DNA of 64,000 nucleotides from Typhlomys cinereus (Eukaryota; Chordata; Mammalia; Rodentia; Platacanthomyidae). The stretch spans positions 1,805,953 through 1,869,952 of the forward strand of contig JALPQD010000115.1 of NCBI GenBank assembly GCA_023101885.1, in the 5' to 3' direction. Of the stretch, positions 31,061 to 41,699 are shown piece by piece. Position 1 is the first letter of the stretch; every line of letters begins with the position of its first letter. Under the pieces are notes generated by a model. The model saw only the letters and a list, made by a program, of their open reading frames with translations, had not been told where the DNA came from and ran no database searches. A program made the position numbers and the translations under genes.

Positions 31061-31879
31061 GCTGAATTGGCAAACTTCAGATTTAGTGAGAAAATAAGCT
31101 GGAGAGTGATGGAGGAAGATACTGAGTGAGTGACACCAATGAACTCTGCCTAGGACCCCTCAGCTCAGATTCAAGGCTGTGACATGTGACAAATTGCAGT
31201 ATTTTTTTAACCATACATTCAGTTTTCTTACTCTATAGAAACAAAACAGTTTAATTAGAAAACCCAGACGTTTAATATTTTATAACCTTCTTTCCTCAGC
31301 TTGCATCAAACTAGTCGATCTTTGGGTTGTTATCTAACAATGCTTGGTTTTAAAAATGGTTGAATTTCCAACCATTTGTGAAATAGCCCTAAATAGATGC
31401 CTGACATTGAGCTCTAAGTGTTTATGTGAAGCAGAATCCTCAGCATTGATAATTATAAAATCAAAATGCCAGTCAATTCTGAAAAATGTTAGAGATGCTA
31501 TATTGTCCCATGGTGGCAAATATTCAGTTAAGATTTAATTCTTTATGGAAACATAAAGAAGCACATTTATCTCACTAATATACAAATACGCTTTAGTCAA
31601 AAGTTAATGTATACCAAAGAGTTGTTTTTAAAAAAATTGTGTATGACTTATGAGCAGTTGGTTTAATTTAGCGGGGGGGAGGGGTTCATGTACAAACAGT
31701 TTAAGAAAACACTCTAAAGATCCGATTAGCTGCTTTTAACTATTTGTTAGATCTGCATTAAAAAGGAGCCCTTAAATTTAAAATAAAACCACCTTATAAA
31801 ATAAAGCCCATAAAAAGTTAAGAAAAACACAGACACCTCTGTAGCTAACCCTGACTCCTTTATCAGAGTGCTTTATACT

Positions 31880-31924
31880 TTTTAAAAAATTGTTAATTTT
31901 TTTTTCATGTGCATGAGCATACTC

Positions 31925-31980
<56 letters not shown>

Positions 31981-32180
31981 CAGAGAGCATTGTGACTTCG
32001 GGACTCATCCTGAATTGCTTCTACTTTCTTTTTGCTTTGCTGTGGGATTTCCCAGGCTCTGCTTTCAGAAGTGCAGGCTGCTGCCATTTTCACCTGGTAT
32101 TTTTATGTGGGATCTGGGATCTGAAGTCAGGTCCTTCTGCTTGCAAGTCTTATTCCCTGAGCCATTTCTCTGGCCCTAAA
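31880..32180 (-). repeat. Older tRNA-headed SINE with (TG)25
   Basis: (TG)n at 31929-31978, TATCAGAGAGCATTGTGAC, GGATTTCCCAGGCTCTGC, TTTTTATGTGGGATCTGGG and GAGCCATTTCTCTGGCCC. Confidence 0.8.
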
Positions 32181-32374
32181 GCGCTTTATTCTTAAACCAT
32201 AATGGAGAACAGAAAGCATAGAGTGACTTGCTTTTAAATGTTTTGTAATACTCCAGGTATCCTTAGTCTTTGCTCATGCTTTACCACAATGAATCAGGAC
32301 AGATTGACCAATATGTATTTCATCAGCAAAGGTCTCTAGGGTTTCATTCTATAATGCTTCTGTTTTTAAAACTT

Positions 32375-32380
32375 TATTTA

Positions 32381-32425
<45 letters not shown>

Positions 32426-32670
32426 CAGAGAGTACTATGTGTCCCTGTGGAGGACAAAGAGTGACTCTGAGAATCATCATGGATTGCTTCTACCTCCCTT
32501 TTGTTTTGCTCTGGGATTTCCTAGGCTCTGCTCACTGGGACCGTAAGTGTAGGCTGATGCCTGCTGTTTTTGTTTTTTTTTTTTTATGTGGGACCTGGGA
32601 ATCTAAACTCAGGACCTTCTGCTTGAAAGGTAGAGTCTTAACTCCTGAGCCATCTCTCCAGCCCTCTATA
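32375..32670 (-). repeat. Older tRNA-headed SINE with (TG)n
   Basis: (TG)n at 32384-32423, TATCAGAGAGTACTATGTG, GGATTGCTTCTACCTCCC, and TGAGCCATCTCTCCAGCCC. Confidence 0.8.
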
Positions 32671-32744
32671 ATGCTTCTTAAAAACAATAGAGAAAAAAAT
32701 TTTTTTTCAAGAGAAGGAAGAAAGGGAAGAAAAGAAAGAGAGAA

Positions 32745-32905
32745 AGAGGGACTCGCAGGCATGGCACATAGGTGAAGGTCAGAGGACAACTTGCAGAAAA
32801 CAGTTTTCTCCTTCCACCTACCATGTGGGCTTCCAGGGATTGAATTTAGTTTGGCAGGTTTGCAGACAGGTGCCTCACCCACTGAGCCCTCTTGTCAGCC
32901 CATTA
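32745..32905 (-). repeat. B3-like SINE
   Basis: AGGTGAAGGTCAGAGGACAAC, CTCCTTCCACCTACC, GGGATTGAATTTAG and CCACTGAGCCCTCTTGTCAGCCC. Confidence 0.75.
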
Positions 32906-32909
32906 TTCT

Positions 32910-33540
32910 GAGATGTTTCTAGGACTGGGATGAAGTCTCAGTAAGACAGAAATGAGGCACACAGGATGGTCAGATCATCTAGCAACTTGCTGGTTGCACA
33001 GTTAGGTCAGCACTGTAGCCTTGGCCATGGCCTGGTTTCCCTGCTTGCTAGTGAGTTAAGGGCATTTCACAAAGCTAGGTCCCAATCAGGACTGCATGGG
33101 TCTGCAGTGCTGGAACCTCTTCCCAAGTTCCTTACAACTTGTCTGATGCGTTTTGGTCACAGCCATTGCATCTTCATTTGTAAGGAGCAGCTCAAATTCA
33201 ATGTCTCTTCCTCAGTGGGGAAATCCTGGGCCCCATCACATGCAGACATCCAGCCTTGCTCATCTGCTTGGGTCTTAATGTGCTAGGTCTGTCAATAGAC
33301 TCTAGGTTCATTGAATGATCCTGCTAGGTAGCTCCACTGGGCAGGTTCCACGTACCTACAGCCTCTGCTCTACCGCTCTAGTCTCCAGCCCTACCTCCTT
33401 GCTCCTCTGGTTCTTGCTCTCCTCACTCTGTTACATTTGATTTGGTTTTGCTTCTCTGAGGTGTGATCACACTCTGCAGCTCAGACTGCCCTGGACTCCC
33501 TGAGAGCCAAAACAGGTCTAGAACTCACAGCAATCCTGTC
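32910..33540. other. Spacer, nothing clear
   Basis: No gene is seen. A weak B1-like reversed segment (CTGAGAGCC, CTCACAGCAATCCTGTC) is possible at 33440-33560. Confidence 0.35.
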
Positions 33541-33554
33541 TAGTCTCCCAAATG

Positions 33555-33850
33555 CTGTCTCTTCTTTCCTCCTTCCTTTCCTTCTGTCTTCCCTCTCTTC
33601 CTTTCTTCCTCCCTTCCTTCCTCCTTGCCTTTATTCTTTTCTTTTTCTTTCTTCTCTTTCCATTAATTATTCATACATGTGTGTGTGTTTTGTATGTGGG
33701 TAAATGTACATGTGTTCATGTGTATGTATAAGAGTGTACTTGTATGTGTGTGCGTGTGCGCGCGCGCATGCGCGAACCTGGGAAAGCCTTGAATTGCTCT
33801 ACCTCCTTATTGCTCACCCTGAGAATTCCCAGCTCTGCCTTCTAACAGGT
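33555..33850 (-). repeat. Pyrimidine tract followed by truncated tRNA-headed SINE
   Basis: C/T-rich run at 33555-33660. Then GTGTGTGTGCGTGTGCGCGCGCGCATGCGCG (written in two parts: a GT tract and a CG-rich tract) near 33742-33774 and GAATTGCTCTACCTCC, CTGAGAATTCCCAGC of a SINE body. Confidence 0.55.
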
Positions 33851-34344
33851 TGCCACCATATCTGCCTGACATTTTTATTTTTTTTGCTTGCAAGACAAGC
33901 AAGCCTCTTTCATGTTCCCTGTCTTCCTACCGTGCCTCAATTTTCCCTCTCAGACTTTGATTCATTTAATCTTAAGGGACTGATTATGGCTAGAGATCCA
34001 TCTTCTAAAACTTGTTCAGTGTTGGCAGAAATGTACAGCTTGCCTTTCTAGGGAACAAGCTTTCACCCTGTCTTGTCTAAGGGGGACATGAGACGTTCCA
34101 AGCTTGGAGGATGGAGGGTTGTCACTGCTCTAGAGATTGTCCCATCTGTGTCACAAGGAGGATGTCAGTGGTAATAAGATGCGAGCCAGGAGCCAGAGAA
34201 GCAGGTCTAGGCTTCTAGAAGAAGCCTATGGCAGCCAGAAGAACTCTCTTCAGAGACCTTTAATCAGGTGCTGGCTGCAGGAGAAATCAGCACCAAGCAG
34301 TTTGTCTCTCCCTTTGAGTTAAGGATATTTTATTTCAGTAATAA

Positions 34345-34512
34345 TTTATTTATGGGGGAGGCACATGCATGTCATGGCACATGGGCAGAAGTCAAAGGAC
34401 ATCTTTCAGAAGTCAGTTCCCTCCTTCTACCATGTAGACTTCCAGGGATCCAACTCAGATTGCCAGATTTGCAAGGAGTCACCTTAACCACTAAATTATC
34501 TCGCTGGCCTAG
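34345..34512 (-). repeat. B3-like SINE
   Basis: GGGGGAGGCACATGCATG, AGAAGTCAAAGGACATC, CTCCTTCTACCATGTAG, GGGATCCAACTCAG and AATTATCTCGCTGGCC. Confidence 0.75.
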
Positions 34513-35139
34513 TCATGGATATTTGAGAAAGGAGAAACTGGAATGAGTTTAAAGAAAAAGGAACTGTAATAAGCAATAAAGGAAGTCCAGGGATAGAGCT
34601 TGTCTCAGCTGTGCAATGTGACTAGTCATAGTCCAGGGGTTAAAACAAGCAAAGACAGTATTCCTTGTGTATGTTTTTGCTCTGTTGCAAGAGATAAGTG
34701 GAACCACTCCTGGTGGCAGGAAGCGGAGTGTTGTTAGCTCAAGCAAAAATCTGAGGCTTGGCTCAAAAGCATGGTTTAGGTTTCAAGTTCCCTTTGGAGG
34801 CCAGGAGCAAGGACCCAGTGACTAATTGGCCTTAGGGACTAGAACAGAAACAGTCTCTGTTTAGGGAAGGAGTCCTGAGAACTGAACCTAGTAGGGCTTC
34901 ATTCATGTTTGCAATAAAAACAAAAGCAATGAATGAATGTATGTATGAATGAAATGAATAAATAAGTACTTCTACTAATAATAATTAAGTAAATAAACTG
35001 GCCCCTGATGATAGAGGAAATAGGGAAGTTATTATATTAAAAAGGAACCATTGTGCTTGATTAATGTTCTAAAACTTGGTAGGGAGAGCTGAGTTGTAAC
35101 AGCTATCATTTTTCAGTTCATTTTTTAGCACATTGTGGG

Positions 35140-35275
35140 GGGGGGCACTGTGTATACCTGTAGAAGCCCAAGGGTGACTTCTGGAATTATCCTGGATTGA
35201 TTCTATCTCCTTTTTGCTTCACTCTGGGGTTTCCCAGGCTCCACCTTCCAGAGCTGAAAGTACAGACCTCTTGGG
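35140..35275 (-). repeat. Partial tRNA-headed SINE
   Basis: GCCCAAGGGTGACTTCTGG, ATCCTGGATTGATTC and GGTTTCCCAGGCTCC; the tRNA head is missing. Confidence 0.65.
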
Positions 35276-35799
35276 ACTCCATAGGCTCCCACAGTGCCCT
35301 CTGTGACACCTAAAGGCACGCCCCCCCCCACACACACACTCTTACAAAAATAAATTTAAAAAATAAAGTACAAAAAAATAAAAGGAAAGGAAATCATTAG
35401 ATGCTGTCTCACTGACAACCAATAGTATCTGCCACAGGCAGCTCTGGCCAGCAGCCAGCAAGGATCTGAATCTTGTCCAGTAATGCTCAAGGGACTGACT
35501 CCTGCCAACAAGATGGGATAAGCTCAAAAGATAGTCCTATCTCCATTGACCTCGAGATGATCTTGGTCCTGGCTTTCACCTTGATTGCAATCTTATGAGA
35601 ACTCTTTGTTCCTTAAATTTGATTTATGTTCCAGATATTTCGTATAGAAAGTGTGGGGCCTTTGTCAGAGCCCTGGACCAGAGAGCCTAGCTGAGTCATT
35701 CCCAGATTCTTGACTCAGTTTGAAACTGTAAGAACTCTGTTGTTTTAAGCCATTAACTTTTGGAATCATGTGTTTCTCAATAATAGGTAACTAATACAA

Positions 35800-36165
35800 T
35801 AATTATATCAGTCATCTTTCTCTTGCTATAGCAAAATACCAAAAAGTAAACAATTTATGAAAATGTGCAAAGAGGAAAGGTTTACTTTGGTTCGCAGTTC
35901 ATGACCACTTGGCCCATTGCTTTGGGTCTGTGTGAGGCCTGGCAGCATCAGGAAGGGCATGCTGGAGAAGGCTGTTACCTCATGGTGAAAGGAACAGGGA
36001 AAGAAAATGATTGGGTCCTCATTATTCCTTCCAGGGCACACTCTAAGTGACTGATCATTGGAAGACCTCCCACTAGGACCCATCTTGAAGTTTCTCTCCC
36101 CTCTCAGGAGCACTAAGAGACTAAACTTTTAATATACAGGCCTTTGAAACTTTAATCCTAGCCTC
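35800..36165 (-). mobile_element. MaLR-like LTR
   Basis: TCTTGCTATAGCAAAATACC, GGAAAGGTTTACTTTGG, TGGCAGCATCAGGAAGG and AAGACCTCCCACTAGGACCC match the pattern of reversed MST/THE1-type MaLR LTRs. Non-coding solo LTR. Confidence 0.5.
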
Positions 36166-36209
36166 TAGGGAATGCTGCTTAGTAGATGGAAATGTTATAA
36201 CCGTCATCG

Positions 36210-36472
36210 GCGAGATTTCTCTTTCTTTCTTTCCTTCCTTTCCTCCCTCCCTCCTTTCCTCTTTTCCTCCCTCCTTTCTTTCCTCCCTCCTTCCTTTCCT
36301 CCTCTTTTCTTCCCTTCCTCCTTCTTTTTCTTCCTTCTTTCTCTTTCCTTCTTTCTCTTTCCCTCTCTCTTTCTCTCTTTCTTTCTCTCTCTTTCTTTCT
36401 TTCTTTCTCTTTTTCTGTTTCTCTTTCTTTCTCTCTTTCTTTCCTTCTTTCCTCCTTTCTTTCCTTCTTTCC
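36210..36472. repeat. Long polypyrimidine microsatellite
   Basis: About 260 bp of almost uninterrupted C/T on the + strand, mixing CTTT, CCTT and CTCC units. Confidence 0.9.
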
Positions 36473-36629
36473 CAACAATCTTGCCATGTGATCCCAGCTG
36501 CCTTCAGACCCCTCATCATACTCCTCAGCCTCCCAATGCTAGGATCACAGACTTCAGTTACCACAGCTGTTTCTCAGATGTATCACTGGAAATGGCCCAC
36601 AACCAACAAAATTTGAAAGCTACTGTCCT

Positions 36630-36633
36630 AGGC

Positions 36634-36675
<42 letters not shown>
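36630..36675. repeat. (TG)n microsatellite
   Basis: About 20 TG units interrupted by no more than one base. Confidence 0.9.
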
Positions 36676-36676
<1 letters not shown>

Positions 36677-36699
36677 ACAGCAAAGAAGTTTGTGATATA

Positions 36700-37085
36700 G
36701 TTAATCCTGGGTGTCAACTTGACCACCCCTGGAATTAACTAAGATCAGCTGTCAGACTATCTAAAGAAATTATCCAGATCAATATATTTACAACACAAAG
36801 ACCAGCCCTAGATCTAATTAGAACTTCCCTAGATCTGATTGGAACCTCCCAGTAGCAGACCAGATAAAAGGATCTACAGAACAGAAGACTTAGAAGAAAG
36901 AGACTCCAGGATATTTGCAGCGACTTAGCCTGCCTCCAGCTTCAGCCACCAGCTATGTCACCTCTGCCATGAAAGGCTGTTTCTCCCCTCTGGAACCACA
37001 AGCTGAATAAATCTACCTTTCTCCCTTAAGTTGACTGACTTTGAATGCTCTCTCAACAATAGTTAAGAGAAACTGTTACAAAGTT
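36700..37085 (+). mobile_element. MaLR-like or related rodent LTR
   Basis: CTGGGTGTCAACTTGACC at the left, TTAGCCTGCCTCCAGCTTC, GCTGAATAAATCTACC and CTCTCAACAATAGTTAAGAG at the right. The right half resembles the 45154 element (GACTTAGCCTGACTCCAGC, GGTGAATTAAATC), so the same family. Confidence 0.5.
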
Positions 37086-37089
37086 TGTG

Positions 37090-37850
37090 TAAAAAACTGT
37101 GTTGATCTACTGTGTATTCCTAGGTTCCCTGATGCTAGCAGGTTATTTTAACATACATGCCATTTTTGGCATACATGTTAGCCTAGCAGACTGTGGTCAC
37201 ATAGACACGAGCTGTGTGAGGTTGGGGAGTCATGTACAGTATACCACTGTCAGGACTAACCAGCAGCAGATGCTACAATAGAAACAAATCTTGAAAACAT
37301 TGTTAAGAACACAAAGTCAGACAGGAAAGGTCACATACTATTGATGAATTTGTTATGCCCGGGATAAGTACATCCAAAGACCAAGGAAATTCGTTGGCAA
37401 GAACTGGGGAAGAGGTGAACTTGAATAAGTGTCTGTGAAATGATTCAGGGATTTTTCTTTGGGGAGATAAAGATATTGTGGAGCAACACACAGTTGTACA
37501 ACAGTGCACTTATTGACCAAGTCTAGGAGCCATGGCTCCCAAAATGTGGCATTTGGACATGTTGATGACTTTAAAGGAATTTAGAAAGCAGCAAACACGG
37601 CAAGAAGCGTCATCACATTCTTTTGTCTACTTAAAGTCTCAACTGCCAAAAAAGGAAACAATGTTGTGTAGTTTTCTTTAACTAAAGTCCTATTGTAGGG
37701 AAAAGACTGACAACTTAGCCAACATACTTGGATAGACTTTTGTCCATACTATTGGGTCCACCAATATTCCAGAAGGAATCATTTTACAATGCATTATCTG
37801 CAAGCCCCGGCGGACTTTATCAGGGTCATTGAGTACTTATAAAAATTACT
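37090..37850. other. Spacer, nothing clear
   Basis: The stretch near 37120-37300 carries GCTAGCAGG and TCACATAGACACGA words but nothing I can assign. Confidence 0.3.
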
Positions 37851-37854
37851 TGTT

Positions 37855-38060
37855 ATGCAAGTTGGTGAGATGGTTCAGCAGGTAAAGGCACCTGTGTGCA
37901 AACCAGGAGACCGAAGTTCAATCCCTCCATAGCGGAAGGAAAGAAATAACTTCCTCCATGCACCTGAACTATGGCATGTGAGGGTCTGCTCACACACCCC
38001 CCATCTCTTGTATTCTCACCCCCCACTTTTCTCAAATAAATAAAATAATTTATAAAAATT
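37855..38060 (+). repeat. B3-like SINE
   Basis: GTTGGTGAGATGGTTCAGC head, GACCGAAGTTCAATCCC box B, and a TCAAATAAATAAAATAAT tail. Confidence 0.7.
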
Positions 38061-38439
38061 ATTCGCCATTCCCCTAAAAATCTTTATTTCCACTGTTCCT
38101 TTCCTGCAGGGAAATGGGGGCATGTGAGTTTCTAGCAGGGTCATTGACACACCCATGTCCTCCTCTGCTGTGATTATTTTCCTCTGCACATTAGCAAACA
38201 TGTATGTTTTTTGTCAGTTCATTCTGTAAAAACTTCAGAGGGTAAACAGGGGCCCTTCCTGCTAGTAATATGAATTGTGCCATTTAAAATGGCATATATT
38301 ATGTTTTGCGAATGTTGCCTCACCCATCTCTTTAGGTGGGGATACAAGTAGTAAGTAGTAAGCTTGCCTAGTGGACACACAGCCCTGGGTGGGTTCCATT
38401 CCATATGGGCCAATAGTATATGCCTATCATCCAAATATT

Positions 38440-38800
38440 TTAGTCTCATAACTGTTGCTGCAATAGAATGCATAGCCCAAACTACTCAAGGGAGGAAGGG
38501 GTTTAATCCAGCTCACAACTCCAGATTATAGTCCATCATAGCCGGAGAGTCATACCAACCAGAGTTAAGAGAAGTGGTCAGAGCATATCCAAAGGCAAGG
38601 ACAGAGGAAAAGAACTAATGAGCATCTACTTGCTTGCCTACGTGCCAACTTGCCCGTGTTCAGCTCACTTTCTTACACAGCAGAGAAAACACCTGTACTC
38701 ACAACGGGTGGCCTTCTCACCTTAGCCAAAACGATCGCCATCATGTCTTACAGTTTTGCCGAGACACTTGTCTTTTTCTTAATGTTGATTTGAGATTTAT
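38440..38800 (-). mobile_element. MaLR-like LTR fragment
   Basis: TAACTGTTGCTGCAATAGAATG, GGAAGGGGTTTAATCC, CCAGCTCACAACTCC and GTGGCCTTCTCACC follow the order of rodent MaLR LTRs in reverse. Confidence 0.45.
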
Positions 38801-38844
38801 CACACAAAGTTACATAAAAGGTTCCAGTTTAAGTTGACAGAACA

Positions 38845-38881
38845 ATCGCTTCTCGGCCTTTTGGCTAAGATCAAGTGTAGT
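38845..38881 (+). pseudogene. Truncated U2 snRNA retropseudogene (U2 nt 1-37)
   Basis: A perfect copy of the first 37 nt of U2 snRNA (ATCGCTTCTCGGCCTTTTGG... to GTGTAGT), then unrelated sequence. A 13-bp direct repeat AGTTGACAGAACA flanks it at 38832-38844 and 38879-38891, overlapping the U2 end by AGT. This is the mark of L1-driven insertion of a truncated snRNA copy. It lacks the U2 promoter, Sm site and 3' half, so it is not functional. Confidence 0.92.
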
Positions 38882-39289
38882 TGACAGAACATACACTAGA
38901 TTTAAAGTGTGGTATCAAAACAAACCAAAAAGTACACTTCACACAGTGCAACTACAATAAATGTTCTTTTTGAAAGACTTGACACTAAAAAGAATGGAAC
39001 ACATATAGGATTATCATGCTGTAATTGTAAAAGGCCACATGTCTTAACTAGATAATTCCTCAAAGGTATACTCAGAGATCTGTCTCCAGTTATCAGGCTG
39101 ACATTTGAATGTCAACTCTGTTAGCCAAAGCCATGCCATTTTGGAAAGCCTTCTCTACCCTGGCCGGACATAGGCAATTCCAGGAATCACCCACAGGTGT
39201 CATCCTAATCCACTCTGACATCACCCTGGGCCCCGGCCTCCCCAGCCTCCTTAATGACCTTGAGAGAGGACTATCTATCAAGATAGTCC

Positions 39290-39560
39290 TCTTTGTGTGA
39301 GTGTGTGTGTGTGTCAGTGTGTGTGCATAGAAGAGGGCACAGCATGTGCCTGTGGAGGTCCAACGGTAACATTGGGAATCATCCTGAATTTCTGTACCAT
39401 TCTTATGCCTTTACTCTGGGGTTTCCCAGGCTCTGCCTTCCAGGACCAGAAGCCCAGGCTGCCACCATTCGGCCTGGTGTTTTTATGTAGGATCCAGGAC
39501 TCAAAGTTGGGTCCTTCTGCTTGTGAAGCAAAGTCTTAACCTCTCAGTCACCTCTCCAAC
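39290..39560 (-). repeat. Older tRNA-headed SINE
   Basis: GTGTGTGTGTCAGTGTG tail, AGAGGGCACAGCATGTGCC, GGTTTCCCAGGCTCTGCC, TTTATGTAGGATCCAGG and CAGTCACCTCTCCAAC. Confidence 0.8.
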
Positions 39561-39984
39561 TAAAGAGAGAACTATGTTTTGCATGACATTCTTTCACTGC
39601 CCACCCCCCACCTCTGTACTGCTGCCATAAAAAAAATAGATGCCTCCCCTCCTCTCCAGACTTTAAGTTCTCTCTTCTATTCTAATGTTCTCCCACCTTA
39701 GGGCTGAATTACAGTTCCTTGGCCACCAGCCTTCAGTTCTAATAAACTCATATTTCTTAAGTCTCTCCCTCATGTCAGCTTTACCAGTGGCCCATGTTCG
39801 CCTCACGTATTGTCATGGAGTCATTCTCTATTGCTTTCCCCCCCAACTATCTAACTACCACCATATCCATTATTTAAGAGTTGGATGCATGAGCAACAGA
39901 AGTTGTCAGTACAAAGAAAGAGAGATCTCTCCTAAAGGGGGACGAGGGAAAATCAATACACATGTCAAATACATGGGTGTCAGG

Positions 39985-40110
39985 CCAGTGAGCTAGCTCA
40001 GAAGGTAAGTAAGGTACCTGCTTGCAAACCTGGAGATTTGAGTTCTACCCTGGAAGTCCACATGGTAGGAGAGAACTGACTTCTGAACCTCTCTTGTCCT
40101 ATATCTCAAA
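39985..40110 (+). repeat. B3-like SINE
   Basis: GCCAGTGAGCTAGCTCAGAAGG head, GAGATTTGAGTTCTACCC, CCACATGGTAGGAGAGAAC. Confidence 0.7.
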
Positions 40111-40117
40111 AAAAAAA

Positions 40118-40119
<2 letters not shown>

Positions 40120-40148
<29 letters not shown>

Positions 40149-40400
40149 CTGGGGAGATGGCTCAGGAGTTAAATTCTTTGCCTTATTAGCAAAAGAACCT
40201 GAGTTTAGATTCCCAGATCTAACATAAAAATGCCAGCACTTCTGACCCTAGAAGTCAGAACCTGGGAAACCCCAGAGCAAAGCCAAAAGGAGGTAGAGCA
40301 ATTCAGGATGAGTCCCGAAATCACCTTTGAGCCTCCACTGACAAACTCATTCAAGTGCCTTTATGTACACACACACACACACTCGCAAAAAAATCATTTT
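40120..40400 (+). repeat. (TG)n followed by older tRNA-headed SINE
   Basis: (TG)14 at 40121-40148, then CTGGGGAGATGGCTCAGG, CAGAACCTGGGAAACCCC, AAAAGGAGGTAGAGCAATTC and a CA tail at 40370-40382. Confidence 0.8.
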
Positions 40401-40519
40401 ATATGTGTTTTTAGGTACACTGGTGGGTACATAGGTATTACAACAAAGTGGGGAAAGGTGAGTTTGGCAGACCTTTGTCTATCAGTCTATTAAAGGAAAG
40501 GCTATTTTTCCTACCATTC

Positions 40520-40795
40520 CTAGTCTTTTTTTTTTTTTTTATTCAATTGTGCGTGTGTGCGTGTATGTGTGTGTGTGTGAGTATAACCACGGGCGAACTC
40601 GGGAACCACCACCGACGCCTCCACCTCCTCCTTGTTTACTCTGCGCCGGGATTCACAGGCCCCGCCCACCAGGACCGGAAACACAGGCCGCCCCCGCTTC
40701 AGCCCGGCGTCTACACGTAGCGTCTAGAATCCGAACTCAGGACTTTCCGCCTGCAAGGCAGAGGTTTAACCCCTGAGCCACCTCTCCAGCCCCAC
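40520..40795 (-). repeat. Young tRNA-headed SINE, near full length
   Basis: T-rich tail, TG tract, ACGGGCGAACTCGGGAACC, CCCGCCCACCAGGACCGG, CCCGGCGTCTACACG and head GAGCCACCTCTCCAGCCCC. It keeps the most CpGs of all copies, suggesting the most recent insertion. Confidence 0.85.
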
Positions 40796-41045
40796 CTGGT
40801 CTTCTTTAACTGTTTTTAGATTTTCTCCTTTTTAGATTATTTTTCCTCTGTAATTTCTAGCCTGTTTTGTTACGCTGAGATACCAGTCAACATACTGAAA
40901 ACTCAGTGTAGAATAGTTCGTAGCATTTTTCTGTGTTTGCAGGGACACTCGGAGATGGTCCCTGGGGTCAGGAGATGCAACCTGCAGCTCCCCGGAGAGG
41001 CCGGGGGCCTTGCTCAAAGGAACGACTGGCGCAGGGCAGCCATGA

Positions 41046-41140
41046 GGGGGCGTGGCCTCGGCGGAACAGGGCGGGGCCTGGGCAGGTCACTAGGGGGCGT
41101 GGCCTGCGCGGGGCGGGGCCGAGAGGCTGAGGCGTGGCCA
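41046..41140. promoter_or_regulatory. Array of five GC boxes
   Basis: GGGGGCGTGGCC, GGGCGGGGCC, GGGGGCGTGGCC, GGGCGGGGCC and GGCGTGGCC occur within 95 bp, alternating Sp1-type and KLF-type variants. Confidence 0.6.
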
Positions 41141-41160
41141 AGGGTGTGAGGCGGGGGCCC

Positions 41161-41174
41161 GTTGCCCTGAGAAC
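41161..41174 (+). promoter_or_regulatory. X-box (RFX site) candidate
   Basis: GTTGCCCTGAGAAC fits the half-site pattern GTHNYY-NN-RRNAAC of RFX X-boxes, which drive ciliary genes. The spacer is CT instead of the common AT. Location 5' of a ciliary kinesin supports it. Confidence 0.55.
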
Positions 41175-41189
41175 TGGTGACAACAAAAG

Positions 41190-41265
41190 GCGTGGGCGGC
41201 GGCGGGGCGGAGAGAGGCCGCGGAGTCCTGCGCTCGCCTGCGAAGACCCGGCCTTTCCTGAGCGG
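41190..41265 (+). other. KIF27: Candidate KIF27 non-coding first exon
   Basis: The donor GAGCGG/GTCAGTGAG at 41265/41266 lies about 90 bp after the X-box. The start is a guess and the exon has no coding content. Confidence 0.35.
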
Positions 41266-41699
41266 GTCAGTGAGCCGCGGGCCGCGGCCCGGGCGGGAAG
41301 CCGGGCGGCACGCTGCCGGAGGCGGCGCGCTGGCACGGGGCGGGGGGAGCGTCCCGGGATGTCGGGGCCGTGGCGGGCGGGCGCCGGGCGGTTGAGGCCG
41401 AGCACCGCGCACAGTTCCGGCAGGAGGCCGAGCCCGAGGCAGGTGCCTGGAACGAGCGGGTCCCGCGTCCTTCTGGGCTACTGGGGCGTGCGAAGCGGAT
41501 GCAGAAGGGGTTTTGCTTTGCTTTGCTTTCTTTTCTTTGTCGGCGGCGGCCTTCTCCCCGCAGACAGATCGAAAACTTTTTGGCTCCTGCAAGCGCAGCG
41601 GAACCTGATAGCCCCCCATTTCCAGGGGCGGGTGAGAGTAAAGGCAGATTCAGTCTAGGGAGCACGTGTGGGGCGACATGGCCCCTCCGGTTTCTAAAA

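Larger units (their letters stand above)
40940..41690 (+). promoter_or_regulatory. KIF27: CpG island, presumed KIF27 promoter
   Basis: GC-rich island in AT-rich surroundings, 7 kb upstream of the first KIF27 coding exon. It holds five GGGCGTGGCC/GGGCGGGGCC boxes at 41046-41140 and an X-box-like site at 41161-41174. No other gene on the + strand follows before KIF27. Confidence 0.7.

Noticed and set aside
31907..32775. CVCVCV-type open frames here and at other TG tracts
   Set aside because: Translations of TG repeats plus SINE bodies.
36172..36738. 188-codon and opposite 147-codon open frames
   Set aside because: Produced by the polypyrimidine microsatellite (Phe/Ser/Leu one way, Lys/Glu/Arg the other).
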